64,000 nt of DNA from Sphingomonas elodea ATCC 31461 (GTDB lineage Bacteria > Pseudomonadota > Alphaproteobacteria > Sphingomonadales > Sphingomonadaceae): assembly GCF_000226955.1 (NCBI RefSeq), contig NZ_AGFU01000021.1, positions 1 to 64,000 on the forward strand, in the 5' to 3' direction. Below, piece after piece: positions 25,054 to 33,786 of this stretch. Position 1 is the first letter of the stretch; every line of letters begins with the position of its first letter. The notes beneath the pieces were generated by a model. That model saw only the letters and a list, made by a program, of their open reading frames with translations, did not search any database and was not told the DNA's origin. A program made the position numbers and the translations under genes.

Positions 25054-25139
25054 CTAAGCCCCTCCTCCTTGGAGGAGGGGTTTGGGGGTGGAGGGATTCC
25101 AGAACGTTTGCGGGTCTCTGTGAGACACTGCCCCACCCC
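25054..25139. repeat. Right copy of the 82-86 nt inverted-repeat element
   Basis: Inverse of 23395-23476. Hairpin 2 is identical apart from strand (stem 25059-25068 / 25071-25080, TT loop); hairpin 1 keeps its GTCTC/GAGAC stem with a changed loop. The ends CTAAG and CCCCACCCC are conserved. The linker differs by small insertions. Confidence 0.85.
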
Positions 25140-25141
25140 AA

Positions 25142-25163
25142 CCCCTCCCCTAAAGGGGAGGGG
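25142..25163. repeat. Adjacent palindromic hairpin
   Basis: A 9-bp perfect stem CCCCTCCCC / GGGGAGGGG with a TAAA loop, 2 nt beyond the right repeat. It lies in the gap between convergent genes and may serve as a two-way terminator or be a separate REP-like unit. Confidence 0.6.
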
Positions 25164-25178
25164 CTGAGTGTCGTCCGA

Positions 25179-26582
25179 TCAATCCCCGGTCAGGATCCGG
25201 TCGACCAGCTGCTTCACCGTCGGCACGAACCCGTTCGAATAGAAGGGATCGCGCTTGAAGTTGTAGGCGGCATGGCCGGCGAACATCAGGTTCTGGTCGG
25301 TCTCGCCACCATGGGCGATGTCCTGCAGCGTCTTCTGGATGCAGAAGCTGCGCGGATCGGCCAGGCGGCCGGTAGAGTTGGTCTCGCTATCCGCCCAGGA
25401 CGAGAACGCGCACTGGCTGAGGCAGCCCATGCAGTCGGCCTGATCCTTGCGGATGATCTGCTGGTCCTCGCTCGTCACGAACACCAAAGTGTTGTCCGGC
25501 GTCTTGAGCGCGCTGGTGAAGCCGAGGCCGAACCACTCGCGGGCGCGCAGCAGGTCGTTGCGCGTCACCCAGAAATTCTTGCCCTTCACGCCCACGTCGA
25601 GCTGGAAGGTGTGGTCGCCCGCCGCCTCGGTCGAGTAGGGAATCTGGCGCTCGCTGCGCGCTTCGAGATGGCGCAGGAACGGGTTGCGCACCGCGCTCGA
25701 ATAGAAGCCGGTCGGCGAGAAGCGGTGCAGCAGCACGTCGCCTTCCTCGATCTCCATCAGCTTGGCCTTCCAGCCTTCGGGGATCGGGCTTTCCTGGGTC
25801 AGCAGCGGGCGCGTGCCGAACTGGAAGGCGATCGCGCCCAGCTCGGGATTGTCGATCCAGTCGTTCCAGTCGCGCAGGTACCAGACGCCGCCGGCCATCA
25901 CGATCGGCACGCTGTCCGGCAGGCCGCCCTCGCGCATCACCTCGCGCAGCGCCTTGACGCGCGGATAGGGATCCTGCGGCGCGCGCGGGTCCTCGGCGTT
26001 GGACAGGCCGTTATGGCCGCCGGCGAGCCAGGGATCCTCATAGACCACCGCCGCCAGCCATTCCTGCGCCTTGGAATAAGCCCGCTTCCACAGCGCGCGA
26101 AAGGCGCGGCCGGAGCTGACGATCGGCAGGTAGCTCACCTCGTGGTGCGCCGCGATCTCGCTGAGCTTGTACGGCATGCCCGCGCCGCAGGTGACGCCCG
26201 CCACCATGCCCTTGGTACGCTCCAGCACGCCCTGGAGGACGCGCTGGGCGCCGCCCATTTCCCAGAGCACGTTGATGTTGATCGCCCCCTTGCCACCAGC
26301 GATGTCGAAGGCGCGCTTCACCTGCTGGACGGCACCTTCGATCGCGTACTGGATCAGCTCTTCGTGGCGCTCGCGGCGCGTGAGGGCACGGTAGATCTGC
26401 GGGATGATCTTGCCATCCGCGTCATAGCTGTCGGCGTTGACCGCGCTGACCGTGCCGATGCCGCCGGCGGCCGCCCAGGCCCCCGCGCTCGCATGGTTGG
26501 TCGCTGCGACGCCCTTCCCACCCTCGACCAGCGGCCAGACCTCACGGCCGTTATAGTTGATGGGCGAAAGACCCTTGAACAC
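25179..26582 (-). CDS. NAD(P)H-dependent flavin oxidoreductase (nitronate monooxygenase family)
   Basis: A 467-residue FMN protein of the 2-nitropropane dioxygenase/YrpB family (COG2070). The start is GTG 26582, preceded by TGGAGGCA; the longer open frame upstream lies in a region that does not look coding. The TIM-barrel phosphate/FMN region includes GVTCGAGMP, GGHNG and IVMAGGVWY...IAFQFGTRPLL. The C-terminal third holds a cysteine cluster CMGCLSQC that is not part of the minimal nitronate monooxygenase, suggesting a larger subfamily, perhaps with a metal site. The substrate is unknown. It is transcribed alone. Confidence 0.85.
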   Translation of the reverse strand: MFKGLSPINYNGREVWPLVEGGKGVAATNHASAGAWAAAGGIGTVSAVNADSYDADGKIIPQIYRALTRRERHEELIQYAIEGAVQQVKRAFDIAGGKGAININVLWEMGGAQRVLQGVLERTKGMVAGVTCGAGMPYKLSEIAAHHEVSYLPIVSSGRAFRALWKRAYSKAQEWLAAVVYEDPWLAGGHNGLSNAEDPRAPQDPYPRVKALREVMREGGLPDSVPIVMAGGVWYLRDWNDWIDNPELGAIAFQFGTRPLLTQESPIPEGWKAKLMEIEEGDVLLHRFSPTGFYSSAVRNPFLRHLEARSERQIPYSTEAAGDHTFQLDVGVKGKNFWVTRNDLLRAREWFGLGFTSALKTPDNTLVFVTSEDQQIIRKDQADCMGCLSQCAFSSWADSETNSTGRLADPRSFCIQKTLQDIAHGGETDQNLMFAGHAAYNFKRDPFYSNGFVPTVKQLVDRILTGD

Positions 26583-26661
26583 ACTGCCTCCACAAAAATT
26601 GCCGCGCGACGCTAGCCGGAACGGCCGCAACAAGCGAGTAACAAATAGGACCGGACCGGTC

Positions 26662-27795
26662 TCAGCCCAGCACGCCCGGCCGCCCCATCGCCTGGGCGTA
26701 GAGCCGCGCATAGGTGGCAACCATCTCCGCCTCGTCGTACAGGGCCGCCGCCCGCAGCCGGTTCGCCTCACCCACCCGCTTCCGCTCGTCCGGATATTGC
26801 GCGAGCAGGTCGAGCCGGTCCCGTAGCGAGACCTCGGTCCTGTCCGACGAGAGATACCGCCGATTGGGCTCGGAGACCATTGCCGCAATATCCCCTACCT
26901 CCGGGGATACCACCGGAAGCCCGGCGGCCATCGCCTCCAGCACCGATACCGGGGCCTGCTCGCTCTTCGACGAGAGCGCAAACAGGTCGAACAGCCCCAG
27001 ATAGCGATGCGGATTGGCGATGAAACCGGGCAGGAACACCTGGTCCTCCACCGCCATCGCCTCGGCCTGGTCGAGGATCGCCTGGCGCTCGGGCCCCTCG
27101 CCCAGGATCACCAGCTTGAAGCGCGAGGTCATGCCTGAGACGGCGCGGACCAGCATCGGCAGGTCCTTCACCGGGCGAAGGCCCGCGAGACAGCCGATGA
27201 ACACCTCGCCCTTGCGGCGCTTCTCCAGCATCGGCAGCAGCTTCGGATCGAGCTGGCCCGTATAGCGTGCGGTGGCCACGCCGTTGGCGATCCGCACCAG
27301 CCGCTCGGCCGGCTGCTTCCAGAATTTGGTCGCTACCTGCTCGAGCTTTTCGGAAGGCACCACCAGCGCATTGGCGGCGGGCAGCGCCATGCGGCGATAC
27401 ATGTTGCGAACGGTGCTCAGCCTCTCCGCCTCGTCAGCGTTGAACCCGTCTTCGTGATGGATGATCGGCGGCAGGCCCTTGCCGAACACCCGCGCCGCCA
27501 TCACCCCGTCGATCGCGCCCCAATTATAGGTGAGGACGAGGTCGAAGCGCCGCATGAACCGTGCGATCTGCTCGTACCGCTTGACCGAAGGCTTGCCGGT
27601 GAGCGGCGGCGGATCGAGCGCGATCTCGTATTTGACGTGGCGGTCGATCGCCTCACGGGCGCCGAACTGGTCGGGCATCGCCGAGACGATGGTGTGCCGC
27701 GCGCGGTCGCCGAACGCGTTCATCAGCTGCACCGCCCGCGCTTCCTTGCCGCCGAGCGCGAAGGTCGAATGTAGATGGAGGATATGGATCGACAT
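26662..27795 (-). CDS. Glycosyltransferase family 4
   Basis: A 377-residue GT-B fold retaining glycosyltransferase. The N-domain has LHSTFALGGKEARAVQLMNAFG, and the C-domain begins VFIGCLAGLRPVKDLPMLVRAV. The EX7E nucleotide-sugar motif is KSEQAPVSVLEAMAAGLPVV. Such enzymes transfer sugars to lipid or polysaccharide acceptors at the inner membrane; the acceptor is unknown. It follows the alpha/beta hydrolase by 12 nt on the same strand and may be cotranscribed. No other polysaccharide genes are nearby. Confidence 0.9.
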   Translation of the reverse strand: MSIHILHLHSTFALGGKEARAVQLMNAFGDRARHTIVSAMPDQFGAREAIDRHVKYEIALDPPPLTGKPSVKRYEQIARFMRRFDLVLTYNWGAIDGVMAARVFGKGLPPIIHHEDGFNADEAERLSTVRNMYRRMALPAANALVVPSEKLEQVATKFWKQPAERLVRIANGVATARYTGQLDPKLLPMLEKRRKGEVFIGCLAGLRPVKDLPMLVRAVSGMTSRFKLVILGEGPERQAILDQAEAMAVEDQVFLPGFIANPHRYLGLFDLFALSSKSEQAPVSVLEAMAAGLPVVSPEVGDIAAMVSEPNRRYLSSDRTEVSLRDRLDLLAQYPDERKRVGEANRLRAAALYDEAEMVATYARLYAQAMGRPGVLG

Positions 27796-27807
27796 GGGGG
27801 CCGGTGT

Positions 27808-28692
27808 TTAGCGAGGGTTTGCCGCCACCGCCACCTTCGCCAGCAGCCGCTCGATCCCCGCCACCGCCGCCGGCTCGTCCAGCGTCGGCGCGTGGCCCAC
27901 GCGCTCGACCGTCACCAGCTCGGCGCCCGGCACCCGCGCGACCATCTTCTCGGCCGTCTCGGCGCGCAGGATGTCCGATCGCTCGCCGCGCACCACCAGC
28001 AGCGGGCGTCCGGCGAGCGCGTCGATCGTCGGCCACATGTCCGGCCCGGCCTCGTTGCCCGGCACGCGGAACGGCTCGGCGATCTTCATGTCATAGTCGA
28101 GCACGATGCGGCCCTGGCTGCTTACCCGGTGGAGCCGCTTGGCCATCGCCAGCCAGTCCTCGATTGCATAGTCGGGATAGACGTCCCCGTTCGCCTCGGC
28201 GACGCCGCGCGCCGCGTGCATCCAGGTCGGGTACCAGACCTGCTTGCCGACATAGGTGCGGATGCGCGCGAGCCCGGCCGGGTTCAGCTCGGGCCCCACA
28301 TCGTTCAGCACCGCGCCGGCCAGCCTGCCGCCGTCCGTCGCCGCGAGCAGCATCGTCACGATGCCGCCGAGCGAGGTGCCCACGGCCACGAACTTCTCGA
28401 TCTGCAGCTCGGCGAGCAGCGCCTCGACGTCCTGGAGATAGGCCAGCGGCACATAGGTCATCGGATCCTTGGCATAGGCGCTTTCACCCCTGCCCCGGAA
28501 CTCGACGCACAGCACCCGCCAGTCGCCGGCGAAGCGTGCCGCCAGATCGGCGAAGTCGCGGGCGTTGCGGGTCAGGCCGGGAAAGCAGATCAATGGCGGG
28601 CGGTCGGCGCGCCCCGGATAGTCGCGATAATGCAGCCGCAGGCCGTCTTTCGACCACCAAACGCCATCGGAGTAGTTGCGCCGAGCATCCAT
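27808..28692 (-). CDS. Alpha/beta hydrolase
   Basis: A 294-residue alpha/beta-hydrolase-fold enzyme. The oxyanion-hole segment is LICFPGLTRNARDFADLA, the nucleophile elbow is GTSLGG (Ser), and the catalytic His is in RVGHAPTLDEP near the C-terminus, with the acid probably in the RGERSDIL segment. Hydrolysis of an ester or lactone is likely; no substrate is indicated. The ATG at 28692 begins MDARRNYSDG; 33 additional in-frame codons upstream would run into the divergent selO gene. Only 18 nt separate the two starts. Confidence 0.88.
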   Translation of the reverse strand: MDARRNYSDGVWWSKDGLRLHYRDYPGRADRPPLICFPGLTRNARDFADLAARFAGDWRVLCVEFRGRGESAYAKDPMTYVPLAYLQDVEALLAELQIEKFVAVGTSLGGIVTMLLAATDGGRLAGAVLNDVGPELNPAGLARIRTYVGKQVWYPTWMHAARGVAEANGDVYPDYAIEDWLAMAKRLHRVSSQGRIVLDYDMKIAEPFRVPGNEAGPDMWPTIDALAGRPLLVVRGERSDILRAETAEKMVARVPGAELVTVERVGHAPTLDEPAAVAGIERLLAKVAVAANPR

Positions 28693-28710
28693 CGCGCCCC
28701 ATATCGCCGC

Positions 28711-30060
28711 ATGGCCTTCGCTCCGCAACAGGCGATCCTCGCACTCGGGGATGGCTTCTACGATCCGGTGACCCCGGCGACCTTCCCGCAAACCATCCTG
28801 CGCTACCGCAACGACCGCGCCGCGGCGAGCGTGGGGCTCGAAGGACTAAGCGACGCCGAATGGATCGCCCATTTCGGCCGGTTCGAGCCCCTGCCCGGCA
28901 GCCTGCCCCAGCCGCTGGCGCTGCGCTATCACGGCCACCAGTTCCGCGTGTACAATCCCGAGATCGGCGACGGCCGCGGCTTCCTGTTCGCGCAGATGAC
29001 CGACACGGGCGGCCGGCTGATGGACCTCGGTACCAAGGGATCGGGCCGGACGCCCTATAGCCGCTTCGGCGACGGCCGGCTGACGCTGAAGGGCGGCGTG
29101 CGCGAGATCCTCGCGACCGAAATGCTGGAAGCGCTGGGCGTCGAGACCAGCCGCACCTTCTCGCTCATCGAGACCGGCGAATCGCTCCATCGCGGGGACG
29201 AGCCCTCGCCCACCCGCTCCTCGGTGCTGGTGCGGCTCAACCATGGCCATATCCGCATCGGCGTGTTCCAGCGCCTCGCCTATTTCCAGGACGAGGACGG
29301 GCTGCGCACGCTCACCGCCTATGTCCTGCGCCACTATTTCGGCGAGCCCGACGGCCCCGACGCGCCGCAGCGGCTGCTCGCCCATGTCGTCGCCCGCACC
29401 GCGCGGATGGCGGCGCAGTTCATGGCGGCGGGCTTCGTCCACGGCGTGCTCAACAGCGACAATATCAACGTGACCGGCGAGAGCTTCGATTACGGCCCAT
29501 GGCGCTTCACCCCGAGCTGGGCGCCGCATTTCATCGCCGCCTATTTCGACCAGAACGGCCTCTATGCCTTCGGCCGCCAGCCCGAGGCGATCTACTGGGA
29601 CGTGATGCAGCTCGCCATCTCGCTCCGCCTGATCGCCGAGGAGGCGCCGCTGATCGAGGCGCTTGAAGGTTTCGCGCCCGCCTATCAGCAGGGCGAGGCC
29701 GAGGCGATCCTCTGGCGGCTCGGCGTTCAGCCCCGCGACGCGGCAAGCGACCGAACGCTCACCGAAGCGCTGGAAAAGGCGCTGCACCAGTCCGGCGTTC
29801 CCCTCGATCTCTTCTACTTCAACGCGTTCGGCGGACAGCTTTCCGACCAGTTCGGCAGCGAATTCGACGAGGTCCGCAGCCGCCTGTCTGACTACCGCCC
29901 GCGCAAGGCGCGCGATCACGCCTATTGGCAAGGCTCCCCGTGCGGAATGCACATCGACGAGGTCGAATCGCTCTGGTCCGCCATTGCCGATCGGGACGAC
30001 TGGGCGCCGCTCTCCGCCAAGATATCCGCAATCCGCCGGATGGGCGAGGCTCTGGCCTAG
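28711..30060 (+). CDS. selO: Protein adenylyltransferase SelO family (YdiU/UPF0061)
   Basis: A pseudokinase-fold enzyme that in characterised homologues transfers AMP to Ser/Thr/Tyr of proteins linked to redox homeostasis. It has 449 residues from the ATG at 28711. Family motifs are LALRYHGHQFRVYNPEIGDGRG, LGTKGSGRTPYSRFGDGRLTLKGGVREIL (nucleotide-binding loop), and FVHGVLNSDNINVTGESFDYGP carrying the metal-binding Asn/Asp pair. Like most bacterial homologues it has no obvious C-terminal Cys/Sec. The open frame extends far upstream, but that part is antisense to the hydrolase gene and not SelO-like. Confidence 0.93.
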   Translation: MAFAPQQAILALGDGFYDPVTPATFPQTILRYRNDRAAASVGLEGLSDAEWIAHFGRFEPLPGSLPQPLALRYHGHQFRVYNPEIGDGRGFLFAQMTDTGGRLMDLGTKGSGRTPYSRFGDGRLTLKGGVREILATEMLEALGVETSRTFSLIETGESLHRGDEPSPTRSSVLVRLNHGHIRIGVFQRLAYFQDEDGLRTLTAYVLRHYFGEPDGPDAPQRLLAHVVARTARMAAQFMAAGFVHGVLNSDNINVTGESFDYGPWRFTPSWAPHFIAAYFDQNGLYAFGRQPEAIYWDVMQLAISLRLIAEEAPLIEALEGFAPAYQQGEAEAILWRLGVQPRDAASDRTLTEALEKALHQSGVPLDLFYFNAFGGQLSDQFGSEFDEVRSRLSDYRPRKARDHAYWQGSPCGMHIDEVESLWSAIADRDDWAPLSAKISAIRRMGEALA

Positions 30061-30120
30061 CACCAGAAAATCGGGCAAGAGCAGGGACAACGGGGCAACG
30101 AACCAACAAAAAGAAGGCCC

Positions 30121-31536
30121 ATGCCGGAACAGGAACTCCTTTCGACCGAGCCCGCAACGGGTGCCGTCCTCTGGCGGCACGCAATCGGGGACGCCGATAC
30201 CGAAGTCGCGATCGCCCGCGCCAGTTGGGCGCAGTGGGCCGCCCGCCCGCTCGCGGTGCGGATCGAGGCGCTGCGCCGTTTCGCCAACGTCGTGCGGCAG
30301 AAGGCCGATGCCTTTACCGACCTGATCGCGCGCGAGACCGGCAAGCCGCTCTGGGAAGCGCGTACAGAGGTCGAGACGGTGATCGCCAAGGTCGACATCT
30401 CGGTCACCAGCTATTCGGAACGCACCGGCCAGCGCCGGATCGAAGCGCCGATGAACACGCGGCTGGCGCTGCGGCACAAGCCGCACGGCGTGCTGGCGGT
30501 GCTGGGCCCCTACAACTTCCCGGCGCACCTGCCGAACGGCCACATCGTGCCCGCGCTGCTCGCCGGCAATGCGGTGGTGTTCAAGCCCTCCGAGAAGACA
30601 CCGGCCTGCGGCGCATTTCTCGTCGAATGCTTCCACGCTGCCGGCATCCCGGAGGGCTGCGTCCGCCTGCTGATCGGCGGACCGGACCAGGGCAAGGCGC
30701 TGGCCAGTCATCCGGATATCGACGGCCTGCTGTTCACCGGATCGGCGAATACCGGCATCGCGCTCAATCGCCAGTTCGCCGCCCGTCCGGAGAAGATCCT
30801 CGCGCTCGAGATGGGCGGCAACAACCCGATCGTGGTGTGGAACACGCCCGACATCTACTCCGCCGCCGTACTGGTGGTACAGTCCGCCTTCACCAGTGCC
30901 GGCCAGCGTTGCACCGCCGCACGGCGGCTGATCGTCGATCAGAAGCTGTTCGATCCGCTGATGGAGGAACTCCACAAGCTGATCGGCCGCCTGATCATCG
31001 GCGAGCCGCACGCCGATCCCCAGCCCTTCATGGGTCCGGTGATCGACAACAACACCGCCGACATGCTGACCGAGAGCTTCCTGACCCTCTCCACCATGGG
31101 CGGGCGGCCGCTGCGGCACATGGAACGGCCCATCGAGAACCGTCCCTTCCTCACCCCCGGCGTCATCGACATGACCGACGCGCGTGAGAAGGTGGACGTC
31201 GAGCTGTTCGGCCCGGTGCTCCAGGTATTCCGCAAGACGAGCTTCGAGGAGGCGATCGCGGAGGCGAACGACACCCGCTATGGCCTCTCCGCCAGCTTGG
31301 TCAGCCAGGATCCCAAGCTCTACGATCAGTTCTGGGCGAATATCCGCGCGGGCATCGTCAACTGGAACAAGCCCACCAACGGCGCCTCCTCGGCGGCACC
31401 GTTCGGCGGCGTGGGCTGGTCGGGCAACCATCGCCCCAGCGCCTATTATGCCGCGGACTATTGCGCCTATCCGGTCGTCTCTTCGGAATCCGAGCAGGCG
31501 CGCGCCGCCATGGGCGTGGGGCTGCGCGACGCCTGA
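30121..31536 (+). CDS. astD: N-succinylglutamate 5-semialdehyde dehydrogenase
   Basis: An aldehyde dehydrogenase of 471 residues catalysing step four of the arginine succinyltransferase (AST) pathway. The catalytic Cys is in SAGQRCTAARR and the Glu in LEMGGNNP. The C-terminal NWNKPTNGASSAAPFGGVG and NHRPSAYYAADYCAYPV are diagnostic of AstD among aldehyde dehydrogenases. astA, astB, astC and astE are not next to it, so either they are elsewhere or this enzyme serves another semialdehyde. It follows selO by 60 nt on the same strand. Confidence 0.9.
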   Translation: MPEQELLSTEPATGAVLWRHAIGDADTEVAIARASWAQWAARPLAVRIEALRRFANVVRQKADAFTDLIARETGKPLWEARTEVETVIAKVDISVTSYSERTGQRRIEAPMNTRLALRHKPHGVLAVLGPYNFPAHLPNGHIVPALLAGNAVVFKPSEKTPACGAFLVECFHAAGIPEGCVRLLIGGPDQGKALASHPDIDGLLFTGSANTGIALNRQFAARPEKILALEMGGNNPIVVWNTPDIYSAAVLVVQSAFTSAGQRCTAARRLIVDQKLFDPLMEELHKLIGRLIIGEPHADPQPFMGPVIDNNTADMLTESFLTLSTMGGRPLRHMERPIENRPFLTPGVIDMTDAREKVDVELFGPVLQVFRKTSFEEAIAEANDTRYGLSASLVSQDPKLYDQFWANIRAGIVNWNKPTNGASSAAPFGGVGWSGNHRPSAYYAADYCAYPVVSSESEQARAAMGVGLRDA

Positions 31537-31621
31537 ACGTTAGGCGTTTCGCAACCTTCTCGCTTAACGGCGACTTCAATCGCACGCGCCCATGCTTCCC
31601 GCCTTCGGACGGGATGACAAC

Positions 31622-32563
31622 ATGGATTCGGGGCACACGTCCGCGACGATTTTCAGCCTGACGCACGATCTGCCGGTACCACGCCACCCGGGCGGGGAGT
31701 CGGCGGACGGGCTCGATCCGGCCCAGCTTGCGCTGGAGGGGCAGACGCTCGACTGCGGTATCCGCTGGATCGGCCAGTCCGGCGCGCACCTGCGCATTGC
31801 CGGGACCCTTGTAGAGCAGGCCCCGGCCCGGCTGGAAATGCCAGGCGCCGGGCCCCTTATCGGCCGCACCCTCTGGTCCGAGGGCGGCGATGCGGGGCTG
31901 GCATTCGACACGCCCGTCGACGTGCTGGGCCTGGTCGCCCGCAACCTCGCCCGGGCCAGCGCCGAGCGCCGCCGCCTGCCCCGCATCGAACTCCGGCAGA
32001 CCGTCGGCATCCACCGCGGTAGCGACGTCGAGCAGGTTCGCACGCGCGACATCTCGCAAGGGGGCGTCGGCGTCGAAGCGCGGTCGCTCGCCCCCGGCGA
32101 GGCCGTGCGGCTGACCTTTGATGGGCTGCGGTCGTTGGAGGGCCATGTCCGCTGGGTCGCAGGGGACACCGCCGGCATCGTCTTCGCGGAGGAACTGGGC
32201 TGGCAGACCCTCTTCCCTTGGCTTCGCGGCATCCAGCAGGCACCGCCCGCCGCGACGGGAAGCATGGACGCGGAGGGATTGCTGCTGGACAAGCTGGCGC
32301 TGCGGCTCGACCTGCCGGGACGGGTGCGCGAAGGCCCGCACTGGTGGAATTGCCGCATCCACGCGCTTACCGCGCACCAAGTGGAGTTCGAGGCACGGCA
32401 GAACTTTGCCGCCGGCGTCGGGCTTTGGGTCGCGCTGCCCGAGATCGGCGGCGGCCCTGTGCGGGTGCTGGCCGCCCGCTACGGGCGGACACTCGCCGCG
32501 TTCCGCGTGCCGCTGCGCGACGCGGACCTCCGCATGCTCACGGCAAGCCGTCGCGCCGGCTGA
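31622..32563 (+). CDS. PilZ domain protein with flanking PilZ-like segments
   Basis: A cytoplasmic protein of about 313 residues, likely a cyclic-di-GMP receptor. The central domain has both PilZ ligand motifs: RRRLPR in AERRRLPRIEL and the D-x-S-x-x-G motif DISQGGVGVE. The segments before it (LDCGIRWIGQSGAHLRIAG...AGLAFDTPV) and after it (WNCRIHALTAHQVEFEARQ...GRTLAAFRVPL) resemble PilZ barrels without the arginine motif, suggesting a three-barrel architecture. The start is uncertain: ATG 31622 has a fair GGACGGGA site, whereas ATG 31592 would add ten residues with none. A second, single-domain PilZ gene lies at 61.3 kb. Confidence 0.85.
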   Translation: MDSGHTSATIFSLTHDLPVPRHPGGESADGLDPAQLALEGQTLDCGIRWIGQSGAHLRIAGTLVEQAPARLEMPGAGPLIGRTLWSEGGDAGLAFDTPVDVLGLVARNLARASAERRRLPRIELRQTVGIHRGSDVEQVRTRDISQGGVGVEARSLAPGEAVRLTFDGLRSLEGHVRWVAGDTAGIVFAEELGWQTLFPWLRGIQQAPPAATGSMDAEGLLLDKLALRLDLPGRVREGPHWWNCRIHALTAHQVEFEARQNFAAGVGLWVALPEIGGGPVRVLAARYGRTLAAFRVPLRDADLRMLTASRRAG

Positions 32564-32604
32564 AGCCGCTTGCATCGGGGCGTGGGTGCCGCCAAGCGAG
32601 CGGC

Positions 32605-33786
32605 ATGGCACTCCTTCCCATCGCCGAGGCACAGGCGCGACTGCTCGCCCTTGCCGGCCGCATGCCGGTCGAACGGGTTCCGCTGGCCGAGGCCGTGGGC
32701 CGCTGGGTCGCCGAGCCGATCGCCGCCCGCCGCACCCAGCCCGAAAGCGATCTCTCGGCGATGGACGGCTATGCTATCCGCTTCGCAGACTTGCCGGGCC
32801 CCTGGCGGGTGATCGGCGAAAGCGCTGCGGGCAACGGCTTTGACGGCACCGTCGCGGCAGGCGAGGCGGTGCGCATCTTCACCGGTGCGCCCCTACCCGC
32901 CGGCGCGGATAGCGTGCTGGTGCAGGAAGAGGCGAATCGCGACGGCGACGCGCTGCACCTCGCCGGCGAAGGGCCGAGACATGTCGGGCGCAACACCCGC
33001 CGGCGCGGGCTCGACTTCTTCCAGAACGACGTGCTGATCGCGCCCGGCGAACGGTTGACCCCGGCCCGGATCGCGCTCGCGGCGATCGCCGGGCACGCCG
33101 ACATTGCCGTGCGTCGCAAGGTCCGAGTGGCGATCGCCGCGACCGGCGACGAGCTGGTGCCGCCGGGGGAGCCGGTAGGGCCTGCCCAGTTACCCGAATC
33201 CAACCGGATGATGCTGGCCGCGCAGTTCGCCGATCTGCCGGTCGACATCGTCGATCTCGGCATCCTGCCCGACGATCTTGTCACGCTGACCAACGCCTTT
33301 GCGACCGTCGATGCCGACTTGCTGGTCACCAGCGGTGGGGCCTCGGTGGGCGATCATGATCTGGTGCGTCCCGCGCTGGAAGCCGCAGGGGCGACAATCG
33401 ATTTCTGGCGGATCGCGCTGCGCCCCGGCAAGCCGATGATGGCGGGCCGGCGCGGCGACATGGTCGTACTCGGCCTGCCGGGCAATCCGGTGTCGGTGTT
33501 CGTAACCGCACTGCTCTTCGCCAAGCCGATGGTCGCGCATCTCGCCGGGGCCGCAAACCCCTTCCCCACACCGCGACTGGTGCTGCTTGGGGAAGACCTG
33601 CCCGCCAATGGCCCGCGCACCGACTATATCCGCGCGGTGACGCTCGACGGCCGTGTCCATCCCGCCGCAATCCAGGACAGTTCGATGCTGCGGACGCTGG
33701 CCCGCAGCACCTGCCTGATCATCCGTGAACCCCATGCGGCGGCGGCAAATGCGTTCGAATTGGTGGAAATCCTCGACATCGCTTGA
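32605..33786 (+). CDS. moeA: Molybdopterin molybdotransferase
   Basis: Inserts molybdate into adenylylated molybdopterin, the last step of molybdenum cofactor synthesis. It has 393 residues from the ATG at 32605. The family start is the segment ending SDLSAMDGYAIRF; further motifs are TGAPLPAGADSVLVQEEA, the molybdopterin-binding region VAIAATGDELVPPGEP, TSGGASVGDHDLV, and ALRPGKPMMAGRRG with VLGLPGNPVSVFVT. It lies directly upstream of lexA, whose -35 box overlaps the moeA stop codon. mog/moaB-type partners are not in the window. Confidence 0.95.
   Translation: MALLPIAEAQARLLALAGRMPVERVPLAEAVGRWVAEPIAARRTQPESDLSAMDGYAIRFADLPGPWRVIGESAAGNGFDGTVAAGEAVRIFTGAPLPAGADSVLVQEEANRDGDALHLAGEGPRHVGRNTRRRGLDFFQNDVLIAPGERLTPARIALAAIAGHADIAVRRKVRVAIAATGDELVPPGEPVGPAQLPESNRMMLAAQFADLPVDIVDLGILPDDLVTLTNAFATVDADLLVTSGGASVGDHDLVRPALEAAGATIDFWRIALRPGKPMMAGRRGDMVVLGLPGNPVSVFVTALLFAKPMVAHLAGAANPFPTPRLVLLGEDLPANGPRTDYIRAVTLDGRVHPAAIQDSSMLRTLARSTCLIIREPHAAAANAFELVEILDIA

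Noticed and set aside
23395-25163. CRISPR-like array suggested by repeated GC-rich palindromes
   Set aside because: Only two copies, in inverted orientation and 1.6 kb apart, with genes between; no spacer series or cas genes.
28846-31431. 861-codon minus-strand ORF opposite selO and astD
   Set aside because: Spans two real plus-strand genes and lacks any family motif.
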